64,000 bases of DNA from Sandaracinaceae bacterium (GTDB lineage: Bacteria; Myxococcota_A; Polyangia; Polyangiales; JADJQN01). The DNA lies in contig JADJQN010000001.1 in NCBI GenBank assembly GCA_016712745.1, positions 1-64,000 of the forward strand. The letters are read 5' to 3'. Of this stretch, positions 63,337-64,000 are shown one piece after another. The first letter of the stretch is position 1, and every line of letters begins with the position of its first letter. Made by a program: the position numbers and the translations under genes. Below the pieces are notes generated by a model. It ran no database searches, had not been told where the DNA came from, and was given only the letters and a program-made list of their open reading frames with translations.

Positions 63337-64000
63337 TTAAGGCCGCGCACGCGGTCGGTATCGCGTCATAAGCGCGGGGACGGCATCGACACCGCTCTCG
63401 ACGGTCATGCGATGGCATTCGTCCCAACTAAGCCGTTTGGGCCCGGTCACAAGCCCGAGGCTTGCATCGGCGTCCATCAACAACCACGGCCGATCGCGAC
63501 CGACATTGTCCGGATGGAGCGGGTGATTGAGTAGGATGTGGCCGAGCTCGTGTGACTGCGTCCACGATTCGCGCTCGGCGAACACGCCGTGACGATCGAG
63601 GATGAGCGTGTTCACGATCGACGCACCGTCGCCCTCAATGAAGGACTCTCCCTCCCGTGTTCCCTCGGCGAAACGATTGATCAGAAAAACGTCCACGGTC
63701 GCGGGATCAGCGTCGGCGATGAGGCGTATCATCGTGCGCTCTTCAAGCGTGCCCCCAGTTGCGTTCATGTTGTCGAACTCTGTGAGCCCGTCGCGCAAGT
63801 CGAGCTCGCCGCGCACCACGCGTTGACGCGTGTCGGTGGAGTAGGGGAAGGCGCCGTCCGCTTCGATCGCTACGGGCATGCCTCGGTTGTCGCGTACCAC
63901 GAGGTCCGCGCTCGGGCCGGCCCCAAAATCCGTCGCCGTGTTCTGGTAGACCTCGGCGCGATATCCGGCGCGGCGTACGGCGAGTGCGACGTCGCGCGCT
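63337..64000 (-). CDS. zinc metalloprotease, 5' end outside window
   Basis: The frame is open through the right window edge, reading GYRAEVYQNTATDFG before the internal GTG at 63900, so the start lies beyond the window. The visible part includes LIADADPATVDVFLINRFAEG and the HExxH motif in SHELGHILLNHPLHPDN, with a downstream D as in peptidase families where H-E-x-x-H-x(5)-H binds zinc (HELGHILLNHPLH). A final LSWDECHRMTVES follows. It is probably an extracytoplasmic protease; the N-terminus cannot be seen. Confidence 0.75.
   Translation of the reverse strand, partial: ARDVALAVRRAGYRAEVYQNTATDFGAGPSADLVVRDNRGMPVAIEADGAFPYSTDTRQRVVRGELDLRDGLTEFDNMNATGGTLEERTMIRLIADADPATVDVFLINRFAEGTREGESFIEGDGASIVNTLILDRHGVFAERESWTQSHELGHILLNHPLHPDNVGRDRPWLLMDADASLGLVTGPKRLSWDECHRMTVESGVDAVPALMTRYRPRARP

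Overview
This is a high-GC bacterial chromosome segment. The gene content points to a myxobacterium-like organism (phylum Myxococcota, order Polyangiales or a relative): an Hanks-type Ser/Thr kinase with a C-terminal periplasmic region, many small lipoproteins, a lexA-imuA-imuB-dnaE2 mutagenesis cassette, a DUF2378-like protein, and a TIGR04551-like outer-membrane protein. This placement is inference from gene families. There is no rRNA gene, CRISPR array or prophage, and no transposase was recognised.

Region 1 (1-5.2 kb) is an accessory, decaying region. It holds a SIR2-like pseudogene broken by frameshifts, a ParE-type toxin gene with a one-base deletion behind an intact antitoxin, two unknown proteins, a frameshifted fragment and a nucleotidyltransferase remnant. 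Two ~127-bp imperfect direct repeats bracket the two unknown proteins. Region 2 (5.2-16 kb) has lipoproteins, a DUF2779 nuclease-like protein, a YggL homologue, a DUF1517 protein and a signalling block. That block contains one deleted hybrid histidine kinase, one intact hybrid kinase and an EAL protein whose start is lost in about 500 bases of G/C homopolymer that is probably a sequence artefact. Region 3 (15-23.5 kb) has a monooxygenase, a Ser/Thr kinase, a pirin, a PhnD-like binding protein and several unknown proteins.

Region 4 (23.5-29.6 kb) is an SOS mutagenesis operon: lexA, imuA, imuB and dnaE2, with a palindromic candidate LexA operator just upstream of lexA. Region 5 (29.6-39.2 kb) carries lipoproteins (one resembling a clan CD peptidase), a DUF47/Pit phosphate transport pair, a large lipoprotein hydrolase, a tRNA-Val locus and a PLP aminotransferase. 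At the tRNA locus a truncated tRNA copy with its promoter and three 117-bp hairpin-bearing tandem repeats precede the intact gene.

Region 6 (39.3-40.2 kb) is a non-coding island bounded by ~37-bp inverted repeats. It contains two inverted copies of a multi-stem palindromic unit whose stems differ by compensatory changes, which suggests selection on structure. Region 7 (40.2-52.3 kb, minus strand) holds the proteostasis genes in the usual tig-clpP-clpX-lon order, but about 6 kb of other genes separate clpP from clpX. That insert includes a trypsin-like protease and a cysteine-dioxygenase-like cupin fused to an FAD/NAD(P)-binding domain. Region 8 (52.5-64 kb) has envelope proteins, MscL with an added zinc ribbon, dCMP deaminase, two zinc metalloproteases, RNase J, an outer-membrane protein and RadA. 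All functional calls rest on reading motifs by eye; no database search was run.
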